Below, one piece after another: positions 8,728 to 17,536 of a stretch of 64,000 bases of DNA. Location of the stretch: assembly GCF_013306565.1 (NCBI RefSeq), contig NZ_PZPO01000005.1, positions 248,001-312,000 of the forward strand. Direction: 5' to 3'. The notes under the pieces were generated by a model that saw only the letters and a list, made by a program, of their open reading frames with translations, was not told the DNA's origin and did no database searches. This DNA comes from Hyphomicrobium sulfonivorans (GTDB lineage: Bacteria > Pseudomonadota > Alphaproteobacteria > Rhizobiales > Hyphomicrobiaceae). The position numbers were made by a program, and so were the translations under genes. Numbering within the stretch: position 1 is the first letter of the stretch; every line of letters begins with the position of its first letter.

Positions 8728-9252
8728 ATGAAGCACGTATTTCCTGCCCCGTCCTCAGCTACGCCCAATGGGCTCGCGTTCGACAGCATTGTCGCGCTGG
8801 GCTCGAACATGGGCGATAAAACCGCCAACATCGACCGCGCTATCGCGCTGTTGACCCAAAGCGGTGAGGTGCGCCTTGTTGCGCGCTCCGGCGATTATGC
8901 GACGCCGCCCTGGGGCAAGACCGATCAGGATTGGTTCGTGAACGCCGCAATGTCTGTGAAGACTGAGCTGGCGCCGCATGATCTGCTGGCCCGCTGCAAA
9001 CAGATTGAGCGTGAGATGGGGCGCGTCGAGATCGAGCGCTGGGGGCCGCGTGTCATTGATCTTGATGTGCTCGTCTATCGTGACACGATACTCAACACGC
9101 CCGAGCTCACGTTGCCGCATCCGCACATCGGTGCGCGCGCATTTGTGCTTGGTCCGCTGATGGACATCGCACCCGCTCTCGTCATCGGTGGCCGGACTGT
9201 GCGCGAGCTGTATGACGCCGTCGACAAGACCGGCATGGAGCGGCTGGACTGA
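8728..9252 (+). CDS. folK: 6-hydroxymethyl-7,8-dihydropterin pyrophosphokinase
   Basis: 174 residues from the ATG at 8728; GTG at 8716 is also possible. FolK activates the pterin precursor with ATP for coupling to p-aminobenzoate (folate), and the same dihydropterin feeds H4MPT synthesis. Motifs: IVALGSNMGDK at about residue 20, TPPWGKTDQDWFVNAA, the ATP-binding WGPRVIDLDVLVY and LPHPHIGARAFVL. No folP or folB is beside it. A 267-bp gap after the dehydratase gene probably holds its promoter. A strong hairpin follows at 9323-9352. Confidence 0.94.
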   Translation: MKHVFPAPSSATPNGLAFDSIVALGSNMGDKTANIDRAIALLTQSGEVRLVARSGDYATPPWGKTDQDWFVNAAMSVKTELAPHDLLARCKQIEREMGRVEIERWGPRVIDLDVLVYRDTILNTPELTLPHPHIGARAFVLGPLMDIAPALVIGGRTVRELYDAVDKTGMERLD

Positions 9253-9322
9253 TCGTCGGCGATTGATTGTCGTCAATGCACCGGCCTCCGGATCAGCTTT
9301 ATAAGAGCCCCTGAAATATAAA

Positions 9323-9352
9323 AACGCCGCCAACCCGAAGGCTGACGGCGTT
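9323..9352. terminator. Hairpin terminator between folK and the cytochrome c gene
   Basis: Outer arms AACGCCG (9323-9329) and CGGCGTT (9346-9352) extend inward to 13 bp with two G:T-type mismatches. It is A-rich upstream and AT-rich downstream, so it could end transcripts from either side of this convergent junction. Confidence 0.7.
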
Positions 9353-9445
9353 CTAAATTGAGTGCGTCGGCGACACCCCGGCGGGGCGCCGGCCGCCAGC
9401 GCTATCGAAATTCTGCGCGCGCTGGCCGCCGACGCAGCAAACCTA

Positions 9446-9832
9446 TTACTTCGAGCTGCCGTCAGCGTTCAGCGACTCAAGATAGGCAACCAGGTCGCCA
9501 CGCTTCAGCTCGTCCTTGACGCCCGGGAACGGCATGCGGTTGCCGGGGATCTTCTTCTTCGGATCGGCAAGCCACTCGTCGAGGTTCTCTGCGGTCCACT
9601 CAATCGCAGCGGTCTTCAGCGCTGGCGAGAAGTTGTAGCCTTCAAGCGAACCCGACTTGCGCTCGGACAAGCCGTTGAGCTCCGGACCGACGGCGTTCTT
9701 GGCGCCCGGACCAACCTTGTGACAGGCAGCGCACTGCTGTGCGAAAACCTTCTGACCGGCTTCAACGTCCTGAGCAGAAGCCATTGTTGGCATCGCAAGC
9801 ACAGCGCTTGCGGCCAGTACCCACTTAAGCAT
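9446..9832 (-). CDS. Periplasmic class I cytochrome c (c2/c550-like)
   Basis: 128 residues with a signal peptide (cleavage after about residue 20, MASA|QD). One haem site CAACH at residues 34-38 and the Met ligand in GNRMPFPG (Met100) define a small class I cytochrome. An AGGGAGAA site precedes the ATG at 9832. It lies directly downstream of pqqE, separated by 157 bp, so a role carrying electrons from a PQQ-dependent alcohol dehydrogenase to the oxidase is plausible. It lacks the size of the specialised methanol-dehydrogenase cytochrome cL, so a cH/c2-like role is the better guess. Confidence 0.88.
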   Translation of the reverse strand: MLKWVLAASAVLAMPTMASAQDVEAGQKVFAQQCAACHKVGPGAKNAVGPELNGLSERKSGSLEGYNFSPALKTAAIEWTAENLDEWLADPKKKIPGNRMPFPGVKDELKRGDLVAYLESLNADGSSK

Positions 9833-9989
9833 CCCGTTTTCTCCCTAGTTACGACGTCGCGCGTCGTTTGGATGGCGCGCGCATCATCGGATGGCACCTG
9901 TGACTGTGCCAAGTCTTTTCTGAACTTGGACTGAACACGATGCCGCACCCTTTGGTACTTGCGCTTCCAGGTCGTGGGAGAAAACGGTC

Positions 9990-11246
9990 TTAAGCGTCGC
10001 TTGAAACTGGTGTTTTTTCGGCCGCCGGCTTGGGTGTTGCACCGCCCGGGCGACGGTAAACAAATGCTGGTGGAGATTGATGGGATTCGACATCAGCCAC
10101 CTTGGCCCACTCCTCATGCAACGGAGAAAGTGAACACGCAGGGTCAGTATTTGCTGCATCGCCGGTGAGCGCAAACGCCTGACAACGGCAGCCGCCGTAG
10201 TCGATCTCGCGCCGCGGACAAGTGCGGCAGGGCTCTTTCATCCAGCTCGTACCGCGATACTTCTGGAACGCGTCGCCATTGAGCCAGATGTCGGCAAGCG
10301 GCTTGTCGCGCACGTTATCGAACTCAAGGTGCGTGATCGATTCCGCCGCGTGGCACGGCAACACCCGGCCCGACGGCGTGATGTTGATGATGCCCCTGCC
10401 CCAGCCGCCCATGCAGGGCTTCGGATACTTGGCGTAATAGTCCGGAACCACGGCGTCGATGACGATGATGCCCTTCAATTCTTCACGCTTGCGCTCAACG
10501 AGGCGCGCTGCGGCCATGAAGGCATCGCGCGTCGGCATCAGCGATGAGCGGTTCTTGAGTGCCCAGGCATAATACTGCACGTGGGCGATCTCGACGCGGC
10601 CGGCGCCCAGTTCCACGGCGTAGTTGATGATGGCTTCGACGCTGTGGATGTTATGGCGATGGATCGGCGCGTTGATCGTCAGCGGCATGCCCAGCTCGCG
10701 AACCCAGCCGGCAACTTCCTTTTTCTTCGCGCTGCCGCCCTTGTAGCCAGCGATGCGATCGGCGTTTTCCGCCTGCGTGTCGACGTCCTGAATGGAGATC
10801 TGGACGTGATCCAGCCCGCACTCTTTCAGCTTCTCCAGCCGTTCGCGCTTCAGCAGAACAGCGGCGGTGATGAGGTTGGTGTAAAGGCCTGCCTCAGCGG
10901 CAGTCTTCACGATTTCTTCCAGGTCACGGCGCGCGGTTGGCTCGCCACCGGAAAGATGCACCTGCAGGATGCCAAGCTGCGCCGCCTCCCGCATCACCTT
11001 CTGCCAATCCTCCGTCGACAGCTCGACGTTGACCTTCTCAAGCTCCAGCGGGTTGGAGCAGTAGGGGCACTGGAGCGGGCAGCGGTGGGTCAGCTCGGCC
11101 AGCAGGCCGATCGGCGCACGCACGACGCAAGAAGGATCTGGCGCGGTGGGCGATGACGGGTTTGCATCACAGCGCATCTCGCCGGCATCCATGGTTATGG
11201 TGCCTTCCTTGACGTGGCCTTCCGGGGATGGGGCAATCTCGTTCAT
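9990..11246 (-). CDS. pqqE: PQQ biosynthesis radical SAM enzyme PqqE
   Basis: 418 residues. PqqE makes the C-C bond between the Glu and Tyr side chains of PqqA, bound to PqqD. The radical SAM motif CPLQCPYC has cysteines at residues 56, 60 and 63, and the SPASM-type auxiliary cluster cysteines appear in CMGGWG, LPCHAAES, CRTCPRR and GGCRCQAF. The N-terminus carries about 40 residues more than many PqqE proteins, but the start is fixed by the ATGA overlap with the pqqD stop (11243-11246). It is the last gene of the operon. Confidence 0.96.
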   Translation of the reverse strand: MNEIAPSPEGHVKEGTITMDAGEMRCDANPSSPTAPDPSCVVRAPIGLLAELTHRCPLQCPYCSNPLELEKVNVELSTEDWQKVMREAAQLGILQVHLSGGEPTARRDLEEIVKTAAEAGLYTNLITAAVLLKRERLEKLKECGLDHVQISIQDVDTQAENADRIAGYKGGSAKKKEVAGWVRELGMPLTINAPIHRHNIHSVEAIINYAVELGAGRVEIAHVQYYAWALKNRSSLMPTRDAFMAAARLVERKREELKGIIVIDAVVPDYYAKYPKPCMGGWGRGIINITPSGRVLPCHAAESITHLEFDNVRDKPLADIWLNGDAFQKYRGTSWMKEPCRTCPRREIDYGGCRCQAFALTGDAANTDPACSLSPLHEEWAKVADVESHQSPPAFVYRRPGGATPKPAAEKTPVSSDA

Positions 11247-11545
11247 GCCTTCACAACTCCCTTGTCGGAGAGGTCTTGCAACATCGCGATGATGTCGACC
11301 TCGATATCCTGCGCCGGAGCATTGTATTCATTAGATAGGTGGGCGGCGATGTCTCCGACAGTGCGCGCGCCATCACAAAGCTTCAAAACTTCGACAGCGA
11401 TGGGATCGGGATCGAACAGCCGTTCAGGCGCCAGGATGATCCAGCGGTTGCGCCCGGCGTCGTAGCGCATCTTGATGTATGGGGGCATCACCGGCTTGCT
11501 GTCGGTTGCGATCACCGTTCGCTGGCGTGGTGTAGGTTCGCCCAT
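11243..11545 (-). CDS. pqqD: PqqA-binding chaperone PqqD
   Basis: 100 residues. PqqD binds the PqqA peptide and presents it to PqqE. The family pattern is visible: RMRYD-like KMRYDAGRNRWIILAPERLF, then a winged-helix tail with VLKLCDGARTVGDIAAHL and DIIAMLQDLSDKGVV. In several Methylobacterium strains PqqD is fused to PqqC; here it is separate, 3 bp after pqqC, and overlaps pqqE by 4 bp. Confidence 0.95.
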   Translation of the reverse strand: MGEPTPRQRTVIATDSKPVMPPYIKMRYDAGRNRWIILAPERLFDPDPIAVEVLKLCDGARTVGDIAAHLSNEYNAPAQDIEVDIIAMLQDLSDKGVVKA

Positions 11546-11548
11546 TTT

Positions 11549-12325
11549 TCAGGCCTCCGGTCGGAATGCGCCGGGCGGAACACGCCCTTCGACATAGGCA
11601 TTTTGCAGTGCATCAAGCTGTGACCACAGCACGTTGCATTTGAAGCGAACAGCATCGACGCACGCTTCCTGTTCGTCGCGGGTTTTGGCGTGCTCCAGCA
11701 CGTAGCCGAGCGCGAAGTCGGCATCGCGCGGGGCCTGTGTCAGTCGACGCTTGAAGTAGGCCATAACCTTGTCGTCGATGAAGTCCGGATAGTTCTCCAG
11801 CATGCCGGAGATGCGCTCCTTATGGATCTTGGGCGCGAACAGTTCCGTCAGCGATGAGGCGATGGCGACCGTGATCGGCTGCTCGCGCACGAAGGTTACA
11901 TAAGCTTCAACGGCGAACTTGGTGGCGGGCAGCGCGCCCTTCATCGAGACGACGTAATCGCGATCGAGGCCAAGTCCGTCCGTCAGCACCAGCCAGCGCT
12001 CGATGCCGCCTTCTTCTTCGCCGTAGCCATCGTGATCCAGCAGGCGGTGAACCCATTCGCGGCGCAGCTCGCGATCGTAAAGGCGGCTGATGAGAGCGGC
12101 GTCCTTGCGTGGCACCGCCGACTGATAGCAATAGCGGTTCAGCGCCCAGGCCTGAACCTGCGGCTTGGTCAGCTCGCCGCCGTGCAGCATGTGATGGAAC
12201 GGATGCTTGTCGTGATAGCGCTCAGCGCCCACGGCGCGGATCGCAGCTTCGAACTCCGCCACCGGCATCAATTGCTGCGCGTCGCGTTCGGCGCTTTTGC
12301 GCTCAAGGCTCACCGCATCGCTCAT
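11549..12325 (-). CDS. pqqC: Pyrroloquinoline-quinone synthase PqqC
   Basis: 258 residues. This cofactor-free oxidase carries out the last ring closure and eight-electron oxidation to PQQ. Active-site blocks are visible: RYHDKHPFHHMLHGGELT near 37-54, NRYCYQSAVPRKDA near 64-77, HDGYGEEEGGIERW near 98-111 and SSLTELFAP near 155. It overlaps the pqqB stop by ATGA (12322-12325) and is not fused to pqqD. Confidence 0.97.
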   Translation of the reverse strand: MSDAVSLERKSAERDAQQLMPVAEFEAAIRAVGAERYHDKHPFHHMLHGGELTKPQVQAWALNRYCYQSAVPRKDAALISRLYDRELRREWVHRLLDHDGYGEEEGGIERWLVLTDGLGLDRDYVVSMKGALPATKFAVEAYVTFVREQPITVAIASSLTELFAPKIHKERISGMLENYPDFIDDKVMAYFKRRLTQAPRDADFALGYVLEHAKTRDEQEACVDAVRFKCNVLWSQLDALQNAYVEGRVPPGAFRPEA

Positions 12326-13251
12326 AGCCGCACCTCCATCCCATCATATCCGACTTCACAGCCCGCAGCTTCAATCGTTTTGCGGGCTTCAGAATTTTCA
12401 TCCAACGCCGGATTTGAATTGTTAATGTGAACATAGACCAGCCGGCCCACATTCAGGCCGGAAAATGCAGCAATCGAACCGTCTTCGCCCGACATGCTGA
12501 TATGGCCCATCCGGGCGCCGGTCTTCGGCATCAGACCCTGATCGAGCATCTCGTTGTCGGTGAACAGCGTGCCGTCGAAGAACACAACCGGCGCATCTTT
12601 AAGGCGCGCGGCCAGCTTCTCATCTACCTGCGCGCAGCCTGGAATGTAAAAGAAGGACTTCTTCTCGACCGTATCAGTAATTTTCAAACCGATCGTGTCG
12701 CCGTCCTTGCTGCCGAAATTGTCCGATGACGTATCTTCAAGGTACAGCGCAACCTTGCCCGGCACTGCAAAAGCTTCCACGGTGAGGCCGAGATCGACGC
12801 CCGCGCCGGTCAGCGCGAAGGGCTCGTTCAGCTTCATCTCGATGCGCGGCACGTGCTGTTCGGCCAGCACCTGAAACACCGAGTTGGCGTTGATGGTCGC
12901 CAGCACGCGGTCGGACGCATAGACGGAAAACGGCTGGGCTTCGCGCAGGTTGATCAGTCCGATGATGTGATCCACATCGCCATTGGTCAGCACCGCGGCC
13001 TTGATGGGGCTGTGGCGCATGCCAAATTCGGGCTTTGCGTGCAATTCGGGCGTCTCGTTGATCTGCTGGCGCAGGTCAGGAGAAGCGTTCAGCAGCACCC
13101 AGTTGACGCCGTCGCGGCTGACGGCCAGCGACGATTGGGTGCGCGCGCGGAAGCCGGGCACGCCGGTGCGCACAGCGGTGCAGTTGCGGCAATTGCAGTT
13201 CCACTGCGGAAAGCCACCGCCCGCAGCGGACCCCAGGATTTTTATGATCAT
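12322..13251 (-). CDS. pqqB: PQQ biosynthesis protein PqqB
   Basis: 309 residues from the ATG at 13251, which gives the usual MIIKILGSAAGGGFPQWNC start; a start at 13284 is possible. PqqB has a metallo-beta-lactamase fold and acts as an iron hydroxylase on a tyrosine of the processed peptide. The zinc-site cysteines (CNCRNC), the altered metal motif TNGDVDHIIGL and late GHISMSG are visible. No strong ribosome site precedes the start. A perfect palindrome lies between it and pqqA, so much of its expression may depend on read-through. Confidence 0.95.
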   Translation of the reverse strand: MIIKILGSAAGGGFPQWNCNCRNCTAVRTGVPGFRARTQSSLAVSRDGVNWVLLNASPDLRQQINETPELHAKPEFGMRHSPIKAAVLTNGDVDHIIGLINLREAQPFSVYASDRVLATINANSVFQVLAEQHVPRIEMKLNEPFALTGAGVDLGLTVEAFAVPGKVALYLEDTSSDNFGSKDGDTIGLKITDTVEKKSFFYIPGCAQVDEKLAARLKDAPVVFFDGTLFTDNEMLDQGLMPKTGARMGHISMSGEDGSIAAFSGLNVGRLVYVHINNSNPALDENSEARKTIEAAGCEVGYDGMEVRL

Positions 13252-13338
13252 TTCTGCTGTCTGGATGTGAGCACGCATCGCCATGTGGCTTGGGGCCGTA
13301 CGTCGTAGGCGCTCGATCGTTCTTCGCCCGATAAAACA

Positions 13339-13366
13339 ACGGCGGTCGAGGCCTCGACCGCCGTTG
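13339..13366. terminator. 28-bp perfect palindrome between pqqA and pqqB
   Basis: Arms AACGGCGGTCGAGG (13339-13352) and their exact complement (13353-13366) form a 14-bp stem. On the leftward strand it is followed by TGTTTTATC. It lies 45 bp beyond the pqqA stop and 88 bp before pqqB. It most likely ends most pqqA transcripts and lets a fraction through. Confidence 0.8.
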
Positions 13367-13410
13367 CAAGAAACTCACTGACAGTGTGAGTCAAAGTCGA
13401 CAGTCAAAAA

Positions 13411-13500
13411 TTAGATGATGTCGATCTCAGCCGGCATGTACGAGGTAACCTCGAGGCCAACTTCCTGCTCACGAACTGCGGGCTTGGTCCAAACCTTCAT
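13411..13500 (-). CDS. pqqA: PQQ precursor peptide PqqA
   Basis: A 29-residue peptide, MKVWTKPAVREQ... ending in EIDII. The precursor motif is EVTSY: Glu17 and Tyr21 are the residues joined to form PQQ. The ATG at 13500 has a strong GGAGGAAA site about 6 bases upstream. It lies ahead of pqqBCDE with a palindrome between, an arrangement that gives excess PqqA over the enzymes. Confidence 0.97.
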   Translation of the reverse strand: MKVWTKPAVREQEVGLEVTSYMPAEIDII

Positions 13501-14170
13501 GACTTTTCCTCCGGTTGGCAATTTTGCCGTTTCCATTATTCGGATGTACCCCGCCGAGGGCCCATCCACCGGAGCATTAACCTTCTACGGGTGCCCCGGT
13601 TCGTCGATTTCAGGCACGCGAGCCCTCAATCGCCATAGCGGCTATAAACCACAGGCCCGCCCGAAACGGAAGTCAAAGGCGCTCACAATGCCGTGTGAAA
13701 AACGTCAGCTGAGCATGGGTAGAATGGCAATTGACTCAGGCATTTGGCCGTGAGCGCCGAGGGAGCAGTTGATCTGTGTCAATGCCACCGGAGTGGCCGG
13801 GGATGCGCCGGTTCGGCTGATGTCGGGAAAAATGCCGCAAGCGGCGCAAGGGGCGATGTAGACCAAAGTGTTAGCGCGTCAGGGGCGAGGTCCGGGGCGG
13901 CAGGTTCGCCCGCCCTTTCGGAGTTAGACCCGCCAGGGGTCTTTTACCGGGGGCGTTGGCCCGCAAGATGGAAATGCAATTTCAGAATGCGGTGATGCGA
14001 AGGGATTTTGTTCTTATTTCTCCTCGTTACGGTCGGGAGAATAGAAAAAACTACTTTGTTAAACTATAACGTCAGTCACTGACATGCGGAGCCGCCCTTG
14101 CGCGGTTCGCCCAGTTGGTGCCCTACGCGATATCCGGTTGATCAGCGCGTGAGCAGCGAAAGGCAAGGCG
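13501..14170. other. Intergenic region between pqqA and cysG; no gene seen
   Basis: Holds the pqqA leader and promoter (leftward) and the cysG upstream region (rightward). A GC-rich dyad GGGCGG/CCGCCC lies at 13895-13915. AT-rich DNA at about 14005-14075, with an imperfect TTTCTCC/GGGAGAA dyad, probably contains the cysG promoter. I do not recognise a coding frame, tRNA or riboswitch here. Confidence 0.5.
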
Positions 14171-15640
14171 TTGCGATACTTCCCTGTTTTTCTCGATCTT
14201 GAGCAGCGCGAAGTGCTTGTCGTCGGTGGTGGCGAGAAAGCGCTGCAGAAGCTGCGTCTGCTGGCAAAGACGACGGCGCGGGTGCGCCTTGTCGATGGGG
14301 ACGTGTGCGCCGAGATCCTGGATGCCGGCTTTGAGAACCTGACGGTCGAGGCACGCGCTTTCATCGATAGCGATGTCGATGGCGCGGTGCTGGTTTTTGC
14401 CGCCAGCGATGATGAGGCCCTCGACAAGAGCGTCGCGGCAGCGGCCCACGCGCGGGGCATTGCCGTGAATGTGGTCGACGGCCCGGCCGATAGCAGTTTC
14501 ATCGTGCCCGCGATTGTTGATCGCGATCCGGTTGTTGTCGCCATCGGCACGGAAGGCGCCGCGCCCATTCTCGCCCGCGAGATCAAGGCGCGGCTGGAGG
14601 ACTGGCTGCCGGCACGCTTCGGCGATATCGCCCACCGTGCCCAGGCGCTCCGTCAGCGCGTCAAGGACACTATTCTCGATCCCGTTTTGCGCCGCCGGAC
14701 CTGGGAATCATTGCTGCAGGGGCCTTGGCGCGATGCGGCGCTCGCTGGAAACAGCGAAGAGGCCAACCGTGAGCTTGAGCGCCAGATTGAAGCTGCCCGC
14801 GAGCTTGGCCACCCGGTCGGCAGCGTGGTTCTGATTGGCTGCGGCCCCGGTGAGCCAGACCTCATCACATTGAAAGCGCAGCAATATTTGCAGTCGGCCG
14901 ATGTGCTGGTGACGGATCGGCTGGTCAATCCCGCGATCCTCGAATACGCGCGCCGCGACGCCGCGCGCATCGACGTTGGCAAGGGGCCGGAAGGGGATTC
15001 CCACCGGCAGGAAGAAATCAACCGCATCATCGTGCGCGAGGCTTTGAAAGGCCATCGCGTGGTGCGGCTCAAGGGCGGCGACGCGTTCGTTTTTGGCCGT
15101 GCCGCCGAGGAAATGGCGTCTGTGCGCCAGGCTGGCGTGCCGGTGACGGTGGTGCCGGGCATCACGGCGGCCCACGCCTGCGCGGCCAGCATCGGGCTGC
15201 CGGTTACGCAGCGCAACCGGGTCCGGCAGTTCACCGTTGTGACCGGTGCTTCGTCCGAGGGCGATATCGACCTCGATTGGCCCGCTCTGGCCCGGCCGGG
15301 GCAGGCGTTCGCGATCTACATGGGTGTCAGGACCGCAGATCATTACTGCAAGCACCTGCTGGCCGCCGGAGCAGATCCCGAAACCCCGGTCGTGGTCGTG
15401 GAAAACGGCACGCTGCCCAGCGAGCGGGTCATAGAGACGGATCTTCGATCGCTGGTGCAGGCCATTGCGGATACGGGTATACGCAGTCCCGCAGTGATTT
15501 TTGTTGGTTTGGATTGGGCGAGCGCAGGGCTGTCGCGGCCACAGCGTGTCGAGGTATACCGGGCGCGCATTGCTTCGGGGAGCGGACCTGATAAAGGCTC
15601 GCAGGCCATTGACGCATATGCCGAGCAGGTATGCCGATAG
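14171..15640 (+). CDS. cysG: Multifunctional sirohaem synthase CysG
   Basis: 489 residues from a TTG start at 14171 with AAGG upstream, which begins the conserved MRYFPVFLDL. The N-terminal precorrin-2 dehydrogenase/ferrochelatase domain has VLVVGGGEKALQKLRLL. The C-terminal uroporphyrinogen-III methyltransferase domain (from about 218) has VLIGCGPGEPDLITLKA, RLKGGDAFVFGRAAEE and the MGV/ENGTLPSER segments. It makes sirohaem for the sulfite reductase encoded next to it. It is separate from the second SUMT gene (cobA, 60.6 kb), which serves cobalamin. Confidence 0.95.
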   Translation: MRYFPVFLDLEQREVLVVGGGEKALQKLRLLAKTTARVRLVDGDVCAEILDAGFENLTVEARAFIDSDVDGAVLVFAASDDEALDKSVAAAAHARGIAVNVVDGPADSSFIVPAIVDRDPVVVAIGTEGAAPILAREIKARLEDWLPARFGDIAHRAQALRQRVKDTILDPVLRRRTWESLLQGPWRDAALAGNSEEANRELERQIEAARELGHPVGSVVLIGCGPGEPDLITLKAQQYLQSADVLVTDRLVNPAILEYARRDAARIDVGKGPEGDSHRQEEINRIIVREALKGHRVVRLKGGDAFVFGRAAEEMASVRQAGVPVTVVPGITAAHACAASIGLPVTQRNRVRQFTVVTGASSEGDIDLDWPALARPGQAFAIYMGVRTADHYCKHLLAAGADPETPVVVVENGTLPSERVIETDLRSLVQAIADTGIRSPAVIFVGLDWASAGLSRPQRVEVYRARIASGSGPDKGSQAIDAYAEQVCR

Positions 15641-15719
15641 TCGTGCAGACAAATCAGCATAGTTCAGAAACGATCAGCGCTCCTTTGCGCCGCAGTGCCA
15701 TAAACTCAAGGAGGCGAGT

Positions 15720-17498
15720 GTGACCGCCCAGCCGTTGCTACCGAAGAATGCGCCCTTCACGCAGGAGGAGATTGAAGTCCTCAATAGCGTGGTCGCGCGC
15801 ACGACGCCGCAGCAGCGCGCGTGGTTGGCGGGTTTCTTCGCCGGTTTTGAGGCTGCCCAGGGTGGTGGCGCGGTTGCGGCCGCTCCAGCCCAGAAGCCGC
15901 GCCAGCCGCTGACGGTGCTCTATGCAAGCGAGAGCGGCAACGCCGAAGCGCTGGCGCTGCGATCCAAGAAAATCGCCCAGAAGCACGGACTCGATGCTCG
16001 CATCGTCGATTTCGCCGATGCCGACTTCGACCTGCTGAAGAAAGCCAAGAACATTCTGGTCTATGCGGCCACCTGGGGCGAAGGCGATCCGCCGAGCCGC
16101 GCCGTCGATTTCTATAACGCGCTGATGAGCGATGAGGCGCCGCGCATTGATGGCGTGCGCTTCGCGGTGCTGGCGCTGGGCGATTCCGCTTACGTCGAAT
16201 TCTGCGCTACCGGCAGACTAATCGACGAGCGTCTCGCAGCGCTGGGCGGTGTGCGTGCATTCGATCGCATCGATCTCGACCTCGATTATGCCAAGCAGGC
16301 GGCCGAGTGGACCGAGAAGGCGCTGGGCGAGCTGGCCCCGGCCGATGCGGGCAACGCCACCGTCGTGCATGTTGATTTCAAGTCGCCGCTGCTTGCTGAA
16401 GACGACGACGAGCCGCGCTACACGGTCGAGAGCCCGCTCACCGGTGAGATCACCGCGCTGGTCGATCTCAACGGCACCGGTTCGAGCCGCGAGACCTGGC
16501 ATGTGGAAATCGCAGCCGATGCACCTGGCTTCTCGTATCTGCCCGGCGATGCCATCGGCGTGGTGCCGGAGAACGATCCGCAGCTCGCGCTGGAAGTTGC
16601 CGAAGCCGTTGGTCTTGGCGCCGACGGTGAGGTGGTGAAGAAGCTGCGCGAGCGCTATGACGTCACCACGCTGTCGCGTCCGCTGATCGAGGCGTTCTCG
16701 AAGCTGACGCAGCGCACCGATGCCGCCAAGCTGCTGGAGCCGGAAGCCTTTGCCGCTTTCGCCGCCGATCGCCAGCTTGTCGATTTGTTCGAGACCTACA
16801 GCGAGAAGCTGACGCCCGAGCAGCTGTTCAGTCTGCTGCGTCCGCTGCCGGGCCGCCTCTATTCGGTGGCTTCCAGCCCCAAGGCGCATCCGGGCGAGGC
16901 GCATCTGCTGGTCGGCGCCGTTCGCTGGGCATCCCACGGCCGCGAGCGTCGCGGTGTTTGCTCGACCTATTTCGCCGACCGTCGCAGGACCGGCGATGAA
17001 GTGCGCGTCTACGTGAAGCCGAACCGTCACTTCCGCATTCCGGAGGATGGCAATCGCCCGATCATCATGATCGGCGCCGGCACCGGCGTTGCGCCTTATC
17101 GCGGCTTCATCGAAGAGCGTGCGGAGCTGGAGCACAAGGGCAAAAGCTGGCTGTTCTTCGGTGAGCGCAACTTCACCAACGACTTCCTCTATCAGCTCGA
17201 ATGGCAGGAGCATCTGGCTTCTGAAACGCTCAGCCGTATCGACGTTGCGTTTTCGCGCGATCAGCCGGAAAAGATCTATGTGCAGCATCGTCTGTGGGAT
17301 CGGCGCGAGGAACTGCTCGACTGGATTGCCGATGGTGCGCACCTCTACGTTTGCGGTGACGAAAAGGGCATGGCGCGCGACGTCGATGACACGCTGGCGC
17401 GCATCCTTGCAGAAACGGCGCGCGGCGATGACGAGGTTGGCCGCGCAAAGCTGAAGGAACTCGCCAAGGCGGGCCGGTATCAGCGCGACGTATATTAA
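15720..17498 (+). CDS. cysJ: Sulfite reductase flavoprotein subunit CysJ
   Basis: 592 residues from a GTG at 15720 with AAGGAGG upstream. It passes electrons from NADPH through FAD and FMN to CysI. The order is an N-terminal helical segment, a flavodoxin domain (VLYASESGNAEALA at about 67, then YAATWGEGDPPSRA), an FAD domain (RLYSVASSP near 382) and an NADPH domain (IMIGAGTGVAPYRGFIEER, then VCGDEKGMARDVD), ending in RDVY. It is 38 bp ahead of cysI. Many related Hyphomicrobiales use a ferredoxin-type sulfite reductase instead. Confidence 0.95.
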   Translation: MTAQPLLPKNAPFTQEEIEVLNSVVARTTPQQRAWLAGFFAGFEAAQGGGAVAAAPAQKPRQPLTVLYASESGNAEALALRSKKIAQKHGLDARIVDFADADFDLLKKAKNILVYAATWGEGDPPSRAVDFYNALMSDEAPRIDGVRFAVLALGDSAYVEFCATGRLIDERLAALGGVRAFDRIDLDLDYAKQAAEWTEKALGELAPADAGNATVVHVDFKSPLLAEDDDEPRYTVESPLTGEITALVDLNGTGSSRETWHVEIAADAPGFSYLPGDAIGVVPENDPQLALEVAEAVGLGADGEVVKKLRERYDVTTLSRPLIEAFSKLTQRTDAAKLLEPEAFAAFAADRQLVDLFETYSEKLTPEQLFSLLRPLPGRLYSVASSPKAHPGEAHLLVGAVRWASHGRERRGVCSTYFADRRRTGDEVRVYVKPNRHFRIPEDGNRPIIMIGAGTGVAPYRGFIEERAELEHKGKSWLFFGERNFTNDFLYQLEWQEHLASETLSRIDVAFSRDQPEKIYVQHRLWDRREELLDWIADGAHLYVCGDEKGMARDVDDTLARILAETARGDDEVGRAKLKELAKAGRYQRDVY

Positions 17499-17536
17499 AA
17501 AGGGTGGCCTGGGGGCACTCTGACAGGACGGACGAC

